Positions 1 to 7,831 of a stretch of DNA of 64,000 nucleotides are shown piece by piece. The notes beneath the pieces were generated by a model. The model was not told where the DNA came from, searched no databases, and saw only the letters and a program-made list of their open reading frames with translations. Source of the stretch: SABI01 sp963677695. Lineage in GTDB: Bacteria; Spirochaetota; Spirochaetia; Sphaerochaetales; Sphaerochaetaceae. The DNA is taken from assembly GCA_963677695.2 (NCBI GenBank), contig CAXXUJ010000001.1, forward strand, positions 2,170,001 to 2,234,000. Direction: 5' to 3'. Numbering within the stretch: position 1 is the first letter of the stretch; each line of letters begins with the position of its first letter. Made by a program: the position numbers and the translations under genes.

Positions 1-219
1 GGTTCCGGAAATAATAAGATCAAATCGATCCTTGTTCAACTCTGGAATGGTCTTTCCATTGGATCCGTTATCCAACCAGTAATTCATGCCAATAAATCAT
101 TTGAGGAACATGCTCTTATCATCAAGGCTATAAAAGAATCTCAACCTGACATGGCTAGAGCTGTTATGAAACAGCACATTACAAGAAGTCTTGAAAATAT
201 GCTGCTCAGAACGCTGTAA
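1..219 (+). CDS. GntR-family regulator, FCD-domain C-terminus (partial)
   Basis: Only the last 72 codons are in the window; the frame is open from base 1 to the TAA at 217-219. The visible part has the closing helices of a FadR-type FCD ligand-binding domain: a His followed by an Ile/Ala-rich helix, then an acidic-Met-Ala-Arg-Ala helix and a final Met-x-x-His-Ile helix (residues about 38-65). In this family these helices hold a metal or small carboxylate ligand and control a winged-helix DNA-binding domain, which would lie upstream of the window. A terminator follows at 336-368. The target is unknown. Family assignment is fairly sure, function is not. Confidence 0.6.
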   Translation, partial: GSGNNKIKSILVQLWNGLSIGSVIQPVIHANKSFEEHALIIKAIKESQPDMARAVMKQHITRSLENMLLRTL

Positions 220-335
220 TTAATTCATCGTAAGAGGAAGCCTTTCTCATCACATTTTTCAGAAAAAAAGAGCGACTTCTGGGTACACACTGACGCTTCT
301 GCGGTTATCAGTGTCACTGAAGATAAATTATATAC

Positions 336-368
336 AAAGGAGTATGCTGCAACCGGCATACTCCTTTT
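336..368. terminator. Bidirectional Rho-independent terminator
   Basis: A perfect 12-bp inverted repeat (336-347 with 356-367) with an 8-base loop is followed by a T run on the + strand. The lower end also has A/T-rich flanks on the - strand. It sits between the end of the GntR-type gene and the end of the convergent MFS gene (stop at 391), so it can end both transcripts. Confidence 0.8.
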
Positions 369-390
369 ATATGATAGCTTTCTTTTACAC

Positions 391-1722
391 CTATATCTCT
401 GATTTTACCGTATCGTGTGCATAGCCCACATACGAATCATCAACGATGAGGATGAAGAGGATGGCTATGGCGGCAAGGACTGCCAGGACCATGTAGGCAT
501 AGGCGTACCCGACAGTGTTTCCCAGGCCTCCGACGATCGTGATGCCGAGCGCTCCGATGATAGCGACTATCGGTTTGAGCACACGGTATGCCATATTGAA
601 GTCGAACCGTCCCCACACGCTGGTGGTAAGGGAGACAAGGTAGTTTGCCGCTCCCCCTAGCATGATTCCGAGGAAGGGCTGCGCTGCGAACATCAAAATG
701 ATCGCTATCTGGTCTTTCCCGGCCACCTTCAGGAAGCCTCCTGTCAGGTTGATGATGAGAGAGATCAGTCCCAGCACGAGAGTGATCAGGATCGCTTTTT
801 TCGGTCCCACCTTCGCATCGAGAATACCGCAGAGATAGCTGCCGAAGCAGGCGATCACTCCCGCCATCATGAGCATGGGAATGATCTGACCTTCACCGAA
901 ACCGATCTGCATCATTCTGGGAACGAAGTTGGTCATGATTCCGAGTGAGAGCAGTTCCATGATTCCCAGCGATACGGCGATCTTCCAGACGTTTTTCGTC
1001 CTTAACAGCTTTTTCGGCTGCCATGGGGAACTCTTCTGGTATTCGATACCTGCAGCGAGCTGTTTTTTCATCTCTTCAGGATCGAAGAGTCTGTCGTTGT
1101 CAGGAAAGGCTCCCGCCTGTTCAGGATAGTCTTTCACGAAGAATACGACCAGGAGTCCTAATATGAAGGTTGCAATGGCATACATCATATAAACACTTGA
1201 AAGTCCCGCTGCGTGAACAATCCCGGTCAGCACAGGAACTGTCAGAACGGCAGAGAGGGGGAATGCGATGGTGACCCATCCCATTGCCAGTCCTTTTTTA
1301 CGAGGGAACCAGTTTGAGATGACATTCAGGTTGGCGATGTAGGCGAACCCCATACCAGCTACGCTTGCAAGTGCGATGCTGAGAAAGTAGACTGCAGGGG
1401 TCTTTGCGGTTCCCCAGAGTAGACAGACTGCGGTGCCGAGAAACAGGGCAGCGGCCCAGGCGAACTTGATCGTCTTTTTCGTACAGATTGCACCCCACAT
1501 GACTGCTCCCAGCACGGAAATCCATGCGGCAACAGTACTGAAAAGATAGAGCGGGGTAGGATTGTCCATACCGAACCGCTGAGCGAAGATCTCGATGGTC
1601 ACGTTCAGTGAGTCATAGACGATGGAACTCATCAGAAGAATACTAAAGAAGGCGAGAACAAGAATTCCCCATCCTTTTCTTCCGAAATTGCTTTTTGTCA
1701 ATGAAATACCCGATTGAGACAT
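391..1722 (-). CDS. MFS transporter
   Basis: A 443-residue integral membrane protein with about twelve hydrophobic segments in two halves joined by a charged central loop (about residues 205-245), the usual size and layout of the major facilitator superfamily. The Asn-Trp-Phe-Pro-Arg-Lys-Lys-Gly-Leu-Ala motif in the cytoplasmic loop of the first half resembles OFA/monocarboxylate-type members. It is the last gene of the minus-strand redox operon, about 100 bases after the oxidoreductase. The probable role is uptake or export of the acid or alcohol handled by the three upstream enzymes. The substrate cannot be read from sequence. Confidence 0.85.
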   Translation of the reverse strand: MSQSGISLTKSNFGRKGWGILVLAFFSILLMSSIVYDSLNVTIEIFAQRFGMDNPTPLYLFSTVAAWISVLGAVMWGAICTKKTIKFAWAAALFLGTAVCLLWGTAKTPAVYFLSIALASVAGMGFAYIANLNVISNWFPRKKGLAMGWVTIAFPLSAVLTVPVLTGIVHAAGLSSVYMMYAIATFILGLLVVFFVKDYPEQAGAFPDNDRLFDPEEMKKQLAAGIEYQKSSPWQPKKLLRTKNVWKIAVSLGIMELLSLGIMTNFVPRMMQIGFGEGQIIPMLMMAGVIACFGSYLCGILDAKVGPKKAILITLVLGLISLIINLTGGFLKVAGKDQIAIILMFAAQPFLGIMLGGAANYLVSLTTSVWGRFDFNMAYRVLKPIVAIIGALGITIVGGLGNTVGYAYAYMVLAVLAAIAILFILIVDDSYVGYAHDTVKSEI

Positions 1723-1783
1723 GTCATTTCCTCCAATGTGTATATGAGATAGCGGGCACAGAGTGCCGTTTGGACATGTTGAT

Positions 1784-1818
1784 AGCCCCCGGTTGCTCTT
1801 TTTTGGAACCGGAGGGCT
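1784..1818 (-). other. Stem-loop between oxidoreductase and MFS gene
   Basis: An 11-bp stem with one bulged A at 1813 (1784-1794 with 1807-1818) and a loop rich in T on the + strand. It lies just after the stop of the oxidoreductase gene (1826) within the operon. No U tract follows on the minus strand, so it is more likely an mRNA-stability or partial-attenuation element than a full terminator. Confidence 0.45.
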
Positions 1819-1825
1819 TTCTGAC

Positions 1826-3757
1826 TTAGATATTCAGTGCGGTATAGAAGGCTTCCTTCACCGCATTTTCGACGGTTCGTGCTTTCACGCAGTCCCCGAT
1901 TGCACTGACCTTCGGGGCTGAACCCTGAAGGGCGTCAACCGCAGTAGTCTTCGCTCTCAAGCCGGCAGCGAGAACGATCGAGTTGGCTTCGATGGTTGTG
2001 ATCGTACCGTCAGCGCTCCGGTAGGAGACAGCTCCCTTCTTCACTTCCGTGCAGACTGCAGAGGTCACCGAGCTGATCCCCTTCTCTCCCTCGAGTTCGA
2101 GCAGGAGTTCTGTCCGGTGGGTCATCGATCCTTCCTGGGCAAGTTCGTCCTTCATCTCGATGATGGTGACTTCCTTTCCTTTCTGAGCGAGATAGAGGGC
2201 TGTATCACAGCCGGCTTCTCCTCCGCCGATGATGATGACACTCTTTCCGATCTCTTCTTCTTTTTCGTAGAGATCGAGTGACCCGATGATACGGTTATCT
2301 TCTATTCCCTCAATCGGGGGAATGACAGGATCTGCACCGAGGGCGAGTATGACATGGTCATAGTTTTCTGCTAGCAGGGTATCCTTCGACACTTCCTCTC
2401 CTGTGATGACCTTTACATCCGACTTGCCGATCTGTGCGATCAGGTAGTCCTTGAAGTTCTTCAGGGGGTACTTGAAGGGGACGTGGTCAGCGAAGTGAAG
2501 TGTTCCTCCCAGTGTTTCCTTTGATTCATAGAGGGTGACTTCGTGTCCGCGTTCAGATGCGCTTAGGGCGGCTTTCATGCCTGCCGGTCCTCCACCTACG
2601 ACGGCGACCTTCTTTTTCTCCGCTGCAGGGGTGATGAGGGAGGGCAGTTCGTGTTCCATGCCGATCACGGGGTTGACGGCACAGAGGAATTTGTGGCCGA
2701 AGACGGTGGAGTCATGGCATCTCATGCACTTGATGCAGGGGACGACATCCTCTCCCTTCTCATCATAGGCCTTGTTCACTAGGTCGGTATCGGCGATGAC
2801 TCCGCGGACAACGCAGAGTACATCTGCCCTTCCGTCTGCCAGAATGCCTTCGGCTTCATCGAGGTCCTGAATGCCTCCGATGGTGACCACTGGAATGGTG
2901 ATCTTCCCGCTCTTCTTGAATGCGTCTGCAAGGTAGACATTGGGAATAGGGGGAAGGTAGCCGCAGGGGTGGGTGACGGTCATGTACTTGGGATTGTGCA
3001 TGCCGCAGGAGACATGGATCAGATCGATCTTCTCCTGAATCATCTCGGTGAAGGCGATAGCCTCCTCGATTTCAATCCCTCCCTTCTCTATCTCGGTACC
3101 GCTGATGCGGACCTCTATGATCATATCGCGGCCGACTCTCCTTCTGATCTCATCAATGATCTCGATCGCATAGCGGGCACGGTTCTCCAGTGATCCGCCG
3201 TACTGATCCGTTCTCTTGTTGGTGAAAGGAGAGAGGAACTGTCCTACCTGAAGACCGTGACCGAAATGGAGAAACACTCCGTCATAGTTCGCATCCTTCA
3301 GGGCAGCAGCGGCGTCCCCGTAGCAGCCGACCAGTCTTTTTATCTCTTCAACCGGCATTTCTCTTCCAGGTTCCATATTGATCAGGAGTGCACCGTCGCT
3401 TACCGCGTAGCCTCCGCCGGTCATACCGCCGCCGCCGAGTTCCATAGAAGCAAGAGCCCCGTGGTAGTGAATTCTCTCTGCGAGGTGGGCAAGGGAATTG
3501 AGTGAATTGGGTTTGTATACATCCCAGGAGGCGTGCATACCATCATCTTCGGTGGGGACGAAACTGACTCCGGCACAGGTGACTAGGGCTGCTCCCGCTT
3601 TGGCGCGACCCGCGAAGTGGGCGATTGCCTCTTCTGTCGGGTACTGCTCCCCGTTCGACGCTGAATGGAGCGTCGACGGTCCTGTTATGATTCTGTTTTT
3701 CAGGAGCTTTCCACCCACTCTCAGGGGGGAAAGCAGCTTTGCGTATCTATCTGACAT
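1826..3757 (-). CDS. NADH:flavin oxidoreductase (old yellow enzyme + FeS + FAD/NAD domains)
   Basis: A 643-residue three-part enzyme of the 2,4-dienoyl-CoA reductase/BaiCD/trimethylamine dehydrogenase family. Residues about 1-335 form the FMN TIM barrel, with the family signature around the Phe-Leu-Ser-Pro-x-x-Asn-Lys-Arg-x-Asp-x-Tyr-Gly-Gly stretch. A 4Fe-4S motif uses Cys341, Cys344, Cys347 and Cys359. Two dinucleotide folds follow (Gly-rich loops near residues 388 and 530). Such enzymes reduce C=C bonds of unsaturated acids, acyl-CoAs or enones using NAD(P)H. The ATG at 3757 is chosen over one 15 bases upstream because only it has a well-spaced AAGAGG ribosome site. It is co-transcribed with the alcohol dehydrogenase upstream. 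The substrate is unknown. Confidence 0.9.
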   Translation of the reverse strand: MSDRYAKLLSPLRVGGKLLKNRIITGPSTLHSASNGEQYPTEEAIAHFAGRAKAGAALVTCAGVSFVPTEDDGMHASWDVYKPNSLNSLAHLAERIHYHGALASMELGGGGMTGGGYAVSDGALLINMEPGREMPVEEIKRLVGCYGDAAAALKDANYDGVFLHFGHGLQVGQFLSPFTNKRTDQYGGSLENRARYAIEIIDEIRRRVGRDMIIEVRISGTEIEKGGIEIEEAIAFTEMIQEKIDLIHVSCGMHNPKYMTVTHPCGYLPPIPNVYLADAFKKSGKITIPVVTIGGIQDLDEAEGILADGRADVLCVVRGVIADTDLVNKAYDEKGEDVVPCIKCMRCHDSTVFGHKFLCAVNPVIGMEHELPSLITPAAEKKKVAVVGGGPAGMKAALSASERGHEVTLYESKETLGGTLHFADHVPFKYPLKNFKDYLIAQIGKSDVKVITGEEVSKDTLLAENYDHVILALGADPVIPPIEGIEDNRIIGSLDLYEKEEEIGKSVIIIGGGEAGCDTALYLAQKGKEVTIIEMKDELAQEGSMTHRTELLLELEGEKGISSVTSAVCTEVKKGAVSYRSADGTITTIEANSIVLAAGLRAKTTAVDALQGSAPKVSAIGDCVKARTVENAVKEAFYTALNI

Positions 3758-3775
3758 GAAATTCCTCTTCATTCC

Positions 3776-4825
3776 TTATTTCGACGGATCGATCAGTATC
3801 TTGATCTGACCCGTGCGGTCCTTTCTTCCCAGTCCCTTCTCTACAACATCATCAAGCGCGATGATATCAGTGACCATACCGGGGAACTGAATCTTTCCGC
3901 TCTCAAGCATCTCCAGGTACATCTTCACCTCATCAGCTGTGTAGACGAACGAGGATTTCAGATCTACTTCGTGAATGCCGAAGGCTGCCTGGACGAGTGT
4001 CATGGGAGAGCCGATCGTACCTACGAGCATCACCTGACCGCCCGGTTTCACGCAGTGGTAGACACAGTTCTCAAGTGATGCGTTGTTACCCGCACACTCG
4101 AATACCACGTCTGCTCCCACTTCGCTGCCGAAGTATTCCCTGATCTCTCCTGCGAGGTTGTCTGTCTCCTTTGGGTTGATGCAGTGGTCGGCACCATACT
4201 CCTTGAGAAGGGGGAACTTGCTGGTGGTGGTACCGAGCGCAATGATCTTGTTCGCCCCCGCAGCCTTCAGGAGGGAGATGGCGGCAAGGCCGATGGAACC
4301 TGTTCCGCTGACAACGACGTTGTCACCAAGTTTGAAGTTCGATATTCGGATACCGTGGAAGGAGACGCAGATCACGTCGAACAGGACAGCCTGCTTCGGG
4401 TCGACTGATTCAGCGACTTTGATCAGGAGGGTATGCTTCACATCGCGTACAAGCATATATTCGGCGTACCCGCCGTCAGGACCACCGATACCGGCGGTGC
4501 GGGGGAAGCCGTTGATGCAAACGTTTGTTTCTCCTCTCTTGCACGAAGGACACATCTCTGCACACTGGGTCGGTGGACCGCAGAGGAGTCTGTCACCTAC
4601 CTTGTAGTCGGTCACCCCCTCTCCGACAGCTGTCACTATCCCGATATTCTCGTGACCGAGGACGATGACGGGGGAAATCGGACCTCCGGTGGCATAGGTT
4701 TCGAGGTCGGTTCCGCAGATACCGCAGTAGTCGATCTTGACCACCAGCTGGTTCGCTTCGGGTACGGGCATCGCCCGCTCTTCTATTCGTACATCTTCTT
4801 TTCCATAGAATACTGCTGCTTTCAT
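3776..4825 (-). CDS. Zinc-dependent alcohol/polyol dehydrogenase (MDR family)
   Basis: A 349-residue medium-chain dehydrogenase. The catalytic zinc site is visible as Cys37 in the CGICGTD motif and His58-Glu59. The structural zinc lobe has Cys88, Cys92, Cys95 and Cys103. The NAD-binding loop GTGSIG is at 174-179. The closest general classes are threonine dehydrogenase, sorbitol dehydrogenase and butanediol dehydrogenase; which of these cannot be decided. The start is the ATG preceded by AGGAGAA at an 8-base spacing, 48 bases inside the longest open frame. It follows the flavodoxin-like gene by 14 bases and precedes the oxidoreductase, so the three form one operon of linked redox steps. Confidence 0.9.
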   Translation of the reverse strand: MKAAVFYGKEDVRIEERAMPVPEANQLVVKIDYCGICGTDLETYATGGPISPVIVLGHENIGIVTAVGEGVTDYKVGDRLLCGPPTQCAEMCPSCKRGETNVCINGFPRTAGIGGPDGGYAEYMLVRDVKHTLLIKVAESVDPKQAVLFDVICVSFHGIRISNFKLGDNVVVSGTGSIGLAAISLLKAAGANKIIALGTTTSKFPLLKEYGADHCINPKETDNLAGEIREYFGSEVGADVVFECAGNNASLENCVYHCVKPGGQVMLVGTIGSPMTLVQAAFGIHEVDLKSSFVYTADEVKMYLEMLESGKIQFPGMVTDIIALDDVVEKGLGRKDRTGQIKILIDPSK

Positions 4826-4839
4826 GATCTCAATTCTCC

Positions 4840-5778
4840 TTACAGAATCTTTCTCGGGTTGTATTCTGCCCATTTTTTCATCAGGGGCTTTGCTGTTTCG
4901 ATATTCTCGAAGAAACTTCTCTGAGTCATACCGATCTCCATACCGTGGTTCTCTCTTCCTTCGGTGAACAGGCGGCAGTGTTCGAGACCTCGTTCGTCAA
5001 GGATGAACTCGACCTCTCCTGCGGGAGCGGGAACGAGATCGCCTCCGGCACCGCACATGGCGCACTCGTACTTGAAGGTGAGTCCGTCCCAGTGGGGTTT
5101 CCCCTTCTTGAGCAGGTTATGGTGACAGACAGGACACCACCCATCTTCCTCTCCGAGGTAGGTCACCTTGTCGTAATCGATCGTGCAGGATTTTGCGACG
5201 TTGAGACCGAGCCTGTGCGCCTGCTCGAGATAATTCTCCTTCAGTACGATATGACCGGGACGGGCGACACGGGTCGCCATCATCATGTCAACGACCTTGA
5301 TAGACTGCATGAACATCGAGACATTCAGGGAAGCGAGAGTCATGGTCATCCAGTTCTCGGTCGATCCACCGCAGGTGATCAGTCCCGCTACGCGGTCGGG
5401 AGCCTTCTCTACGAGACCCGCCTGCTTCTGCAGCGCCCACTCATAGGGAAGCCAGCGGTCAGTGAACACTCTCCAGATACCCTGAGGCTGCATGCAGAAT
5501 GAGGGGACCGAGACAACGATACCGTCCGCGGAAGCGAATTCGGCCATGATCTTTTCCATATCATCCTTGCCCTTGAAGATACATCTGGGTTCTTCATGCT
5601 TCATAGCAACTCTCATCGTACAGGACTCACATCCATCGCACGGGATGATCTTCGCATCATGGAGATTGAACCAGGCAACTTCTGCTCCGTATTCCTTTTC
5701 TGCCGCCATCAGGGCCTTCTTCATGAGTATTTCCGAGTTTCCGTTCTTCCGTCCGGCCGCTATTCCGAGTATCTTCAT
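4840..5778 (-). CDS. Flavodoxin-fold NAD(P)H/FMN reductase with C-terminal zinc ribbon
   Basis: A 312-residue protein. The N-terminal ~200 residues have the flavodoxin-like fold of NADPH-dependent FMN reductases (an early Gly-Arg-Lys-Asn-Gly-Asn-Ser phosphate loop) and a cysteine cluster (Cys47, Cys50, Cys53, Cys66), like iron-sulfur flavoproteins. The tail, from about residue 215, carries two CxxC knuckles spaced as in a zinc ribbon, which is unusual for the family. It is first in the minus-strand operon, divergent from the LysR gene. It may supply electrons to the old-yellow-enzyme partner. That pairing is inferred from position only. Confidence 0.8.
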   Translation of the reverse strand: MKILGIAAGRKNGNSEILMKKALMAAEKEYGAEVAWFNLHDAKIIPCDGCESCTMRVAMKHEEPRCIFKGKDDMEKIMAEFASADGIVVSVPSFCMQPQGIWRVFTDRWLPYEWALQKQAGLVEKAPDRVAGLITCGGSTENWMTMTLASLNVSMFMQSIKVVDMMMATRVARPGHIVLKENYLEQAHRLGLNVAKSCTIDYDKVTYLGEEDGWCPVCHHNLLKKGKPHWDGLTFKYECAMCGAGGDLVPAPAGEVEFILDERGLEHCRLFTEGRENHGMEIGMTQRSFFENIETAKPLMKKWAEYNPRKIL

Positions 5779-5861
5779 CTTTCACCTCTGTATTCTTCTG
5801 TATAGATAAATGGTTATAGATAAAAGATTATCACTAGAATTCCAGGGTGAGAAATATTTAT

Positions 5862-5892
5862 TTATTCCTGATTTATATACTGAATGGAATAA
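5862..5892. promoter_or_regulatory. Inverted repeat, candidate LysR operator
   Basis: In the 186-base divergent region between the redox operon and the LysR gene, TTATTCC (5862-5868) and GGAATAA (5886-5892) form a 7+7 inverted repeat separated by 17 bases. A TATACT -10-like hexamer (5876-5881, + strand) lies inside the spacer, so a bound regulator would cover the regulator's own promoter. LysR-type proteins typically bind such dyads between divergent genes. No close second copy was found. Confidence 0.5.
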
Positions 5893-5964
5893 GTTGATTA
5901 TCCAGATGGATTATTATTGCGAAAAGAAGGAATCAACCTGTATAATCCTATCTGGAGGAGCGAA

Positions 5965-6846
5965 ATGACCCTGACGAAGCTCAATTACTTTCTGGAAGTG
6001 GCCAGAACTCTCAATTTCACAAAAGCTGCCGAGAACCTGTTCATGGCCCAGCCGAACCTGAGCAAACATATCGCGCAGATGGAGGAAGAGATCGGGGTGA
6101 AGCTTTTTATACGGACAAAAAGGAGTGTTGAACTCTCCGGACCGGGAAAGCTGCTCCTGCAGGAGCTGGACGGTATTCCTCAGCAGATAGAGAACGCCTT
6201 CGAACAGGCCAGAGCCATGAACAGGGGAGAGAGCGGAAGAATTTCTCTGGGTGTGCTGGAAGGTCAGGAGTTCGATCATAGGATTCTGGAGAAGATTCAG
6301 CAGTTCAGTAATGACTTTCCCGGTGTGGAGATCGTTCTTGGAAGAAACTGCTTCAGCAATCTCAGAAACGGTCTTGCCAACGGTTTTTATGATGCGATTA
6401 TCACGCTCTGTTTCGATATCGAATCTGAAGCTGATATCAACTACTGCCCGATCCTGAGTCAGAGCGGCGGGGCTATAGCTATCAACAGGAATAATCCCCT
6501 GGCATCGAAGGAGGGGCTCAGCCTGACTGATCTCACTGAGGAGAACTTCGTGGTGATTTCTCCCGAGGAGTCTCCTCTGGGGTATAAGAGATTTCTTGAG
6601 GAGTGCGCTTCCTTCGGTTTCACACCTAAGATCGCACGAAAACTGAAGTCGATTGAGAGTCTCCTTCTCAGTGTGGAAACCGGTCTCGGTGTTGCTCTGC
6701 TTGACCACAATACCCGTCTAGAGAAGAACAGCGATGTCCTGATCATATCTATTCCTGATTCTCCCTCCTCAGACCTGGGACTCGCCTGGCGATGCAACGA
6801 CAGCAAGGCCGTCGTCACTGCTCTCGTTGAGGCGCTGAAGATCTGA
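5965..6846 (+). CDS. LysR-family transcriptional regulator
   Basis: 293 residues, the usual LysR length. The N-terminal winged helix-turn-helix (about residues 1-60) is clear: Phe-x-x-Val-Ala-x-x-x-Asn-Phe-x-x-Ala-Ala-x-x-Leu, then Gln-Pro-Asn-Leu-Ser-Lys-His-Ile, then Leu-Phe-x-Arg. A periplasmic-binding-protein-like effector domain follows (about 90-293). The ATG at 5965 has GGAGGAG six bases upstream; an upstream TTG has no ribosome site. It is divergent from the flavodoxin/alcohol dehydrogenase/oxidoreductase/MFS operon and very likely controls it in response to the substrate or product of that pathway. Confidence 0.9.
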   Translation: MTLTKLNYFLEVARTLNFTKAAENLFMAQPNLSKHIAQMEEEIGVKLFIRTKRSVELSGPGKLLLQELDGIPQQIENAFEQARAMNRGESGRISLGVLEGQEFDHRILEKIQQFSNDFPGVEIVLGRNCFSNLRNGLANGFYDAIITLCFDIESEADINYCPILSQSGGAIAINRNNPLASKEGLSLTDLTEENFVVISPEESPLGYKRFLEECASFGFTPKIARKLKSIESLLLSVETGLGVALLDHNTRLEKNSDVLIISIPDSPSSDLGLAWRCNDSKAVVTALVEALKI

Positions 6847-6856
6847 TTAGAGGGAA

Positions 6857-7549
6857 CTATCTTCCCAGAATTTCATTCTCTTTTTCAATCATGTATCTGA
6901 TGAATTCAGAAGGACTTTCAAGGGATGAAATTCTGTTCATAAAGTCTTCTTCACCAGCGATGCGTACAAGCATCGACTGAATTTTCAGGTGGACTGACTC
7001 GTTCGTAGAGGCGATGACGAAGAAGAGGTGAGTCCGCTTTCCATCGAGGGACTTGAACTGCACACCCTTGCTGCTGTAGCCGACAGCAATGGCATTGCGC
7101 AGGACGGGAGGTTTTCCTGCTTCCCTGGGGTGGGGAAGAGCGGTACCCCTTCCGACTCCAGTGCTCATCAGCTGTTCACGGGCGATGAGCTGATGCAGGA
7201 ACTGAGAGGCATCCGATACCGCCCTGCACTCCTGAAGGGAACGGCTGAGGGTGCCGAGGACTTCCTTTGCATCATTCGTTTCAAGGGAGAGAAAGACACA
7301 GGAAGGGTCGATCAATGCACTAAGTGATACCGCATCCTTCTGAGCCTGAAGGGCCTTCATGAATTCCTGGTGGGGGACGACCTTCATCTGGCTCCTGAGC
7401 CAGTCATCTATCATCGTCTTCATGAATCTCCACTGACCGCCCACCTTCGCACATGGGATCGCTTCGTCATCTATCAGTCTCCTGATGGTTTTTTCCGAGA
7501 CTTTCAGGTAAAGGGCCGCATCGGCAAGTGTCAGAATATCCTGGTTCAT
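6857..7549 (-). CDS. Helix-turn-helix / PTS EIIA-type-2 fusion protein at end of atp operon
   Basis: 230 residues. Residues about 5-55 form an excisionase/MerR-like winged helix (Ala-Ala-x-Tyr-Leu-x-Val-Ser-x-x-Thr-Ile-Arg, ending Trp-Arg-Phe). Residues about 78-225 form a PTS EIIA domain of the fructose/nitrogen type, with the expected phosphorylation site His140 in Ser-Thr-Gly-Val-Gly-Arg-Gly-Thr-Ala-Leu-Pro-His. In characterised relatives EI/HPr phosphorylates this His. The start chosen is the ATG four bases after the atpC stop; a longer frame would overlap atpC. It is the ninth gene of the ATP synthase operon, and the alpha subunit of the same operon also has an EIIA domain. Family is sure; a regulatory role is inferred. 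Confidence 0.88.
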   Translation of the reverse strand: MNQDILTLADAALYLKVSEKTIRRLIDDEAIPCAKVGGQWRFMKTMIDDWLRSQMKVVPHQEFMKALQAQKDAVSLSALIDPSCVFLSLETNDAKEVLGTLSRSLQECRAVSDASQFLHQLIAREQLMSTGVGRGTALPHPREAGKPPVLRNAIAVGYSSKGVQFKSLDGKRTHLFFVIASTNESVHLKIQSMLVRIAGEEDFMNRISSLESPSEFIRYMIEKENEILGR

Positions 7550-7553
7550 GAAA

Positions 7554-7820
7554 CTACTCTCTGTCCACGTCTTTCGAGAAGGTGACGGTGCAGCTGTTGT
7601 CACGGAACATCAGTACCCCATAGGCACACCTGATGCTCTTTTCTGAGCCGTTTCTCAGGTGGTAGGTGATCAGGGTATGGGGCTCGAGTGTACAGATAAA
7701 ATCCTCATGAGCTGCTTTGAACCCTATCCTTCCTTCGTGTGTGGTCACCTCACAGTAACTCACATCTCCGTCGTAGTGGACTTTATGTTCTTCGAGCAAT
7801 GATAGGTGAAAAGTTTCCAT
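7554..7820 (-). CDS. atpC: ATP synthase F1 epsilon subunit, short form
   Basis: 88 residues, against about 130-140 in most bacteria. What remains is the N-terminal beta-sandwich that joins the gamma subunit to the c-ring. The C-terminal pair of helices, which in many bacteria extends into F1 and inhibits ATP hydrolysis, is absent. The frame ends in a normal stop four bases before the next start, so this is a short gene rather than a visible frameshift. It starts 11 bases after atpD. Short epsilon subunits are known in some other bacterial groups. Loss of epsilon inhibition would leave room for another control. Confidence 0.88.
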   Translation of the reverse strand: METFHLSLLEEHKVHYDGDVSYCEVTTHEGRIGFKAAHEDFICTLEPHTLITYHLRNGSEKSIRCAYGVLMFRDNSCTVTFSKDVDRE

Positions 7821-7831
7821 CTCTGCTTTCC

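Noticed and set aside
5914..6708. A 264-codon open frame opposite the LysR gene
   Set aside because: The plus strand encodes a full LysR protein with a good ribosome site; the opposite frame has none.
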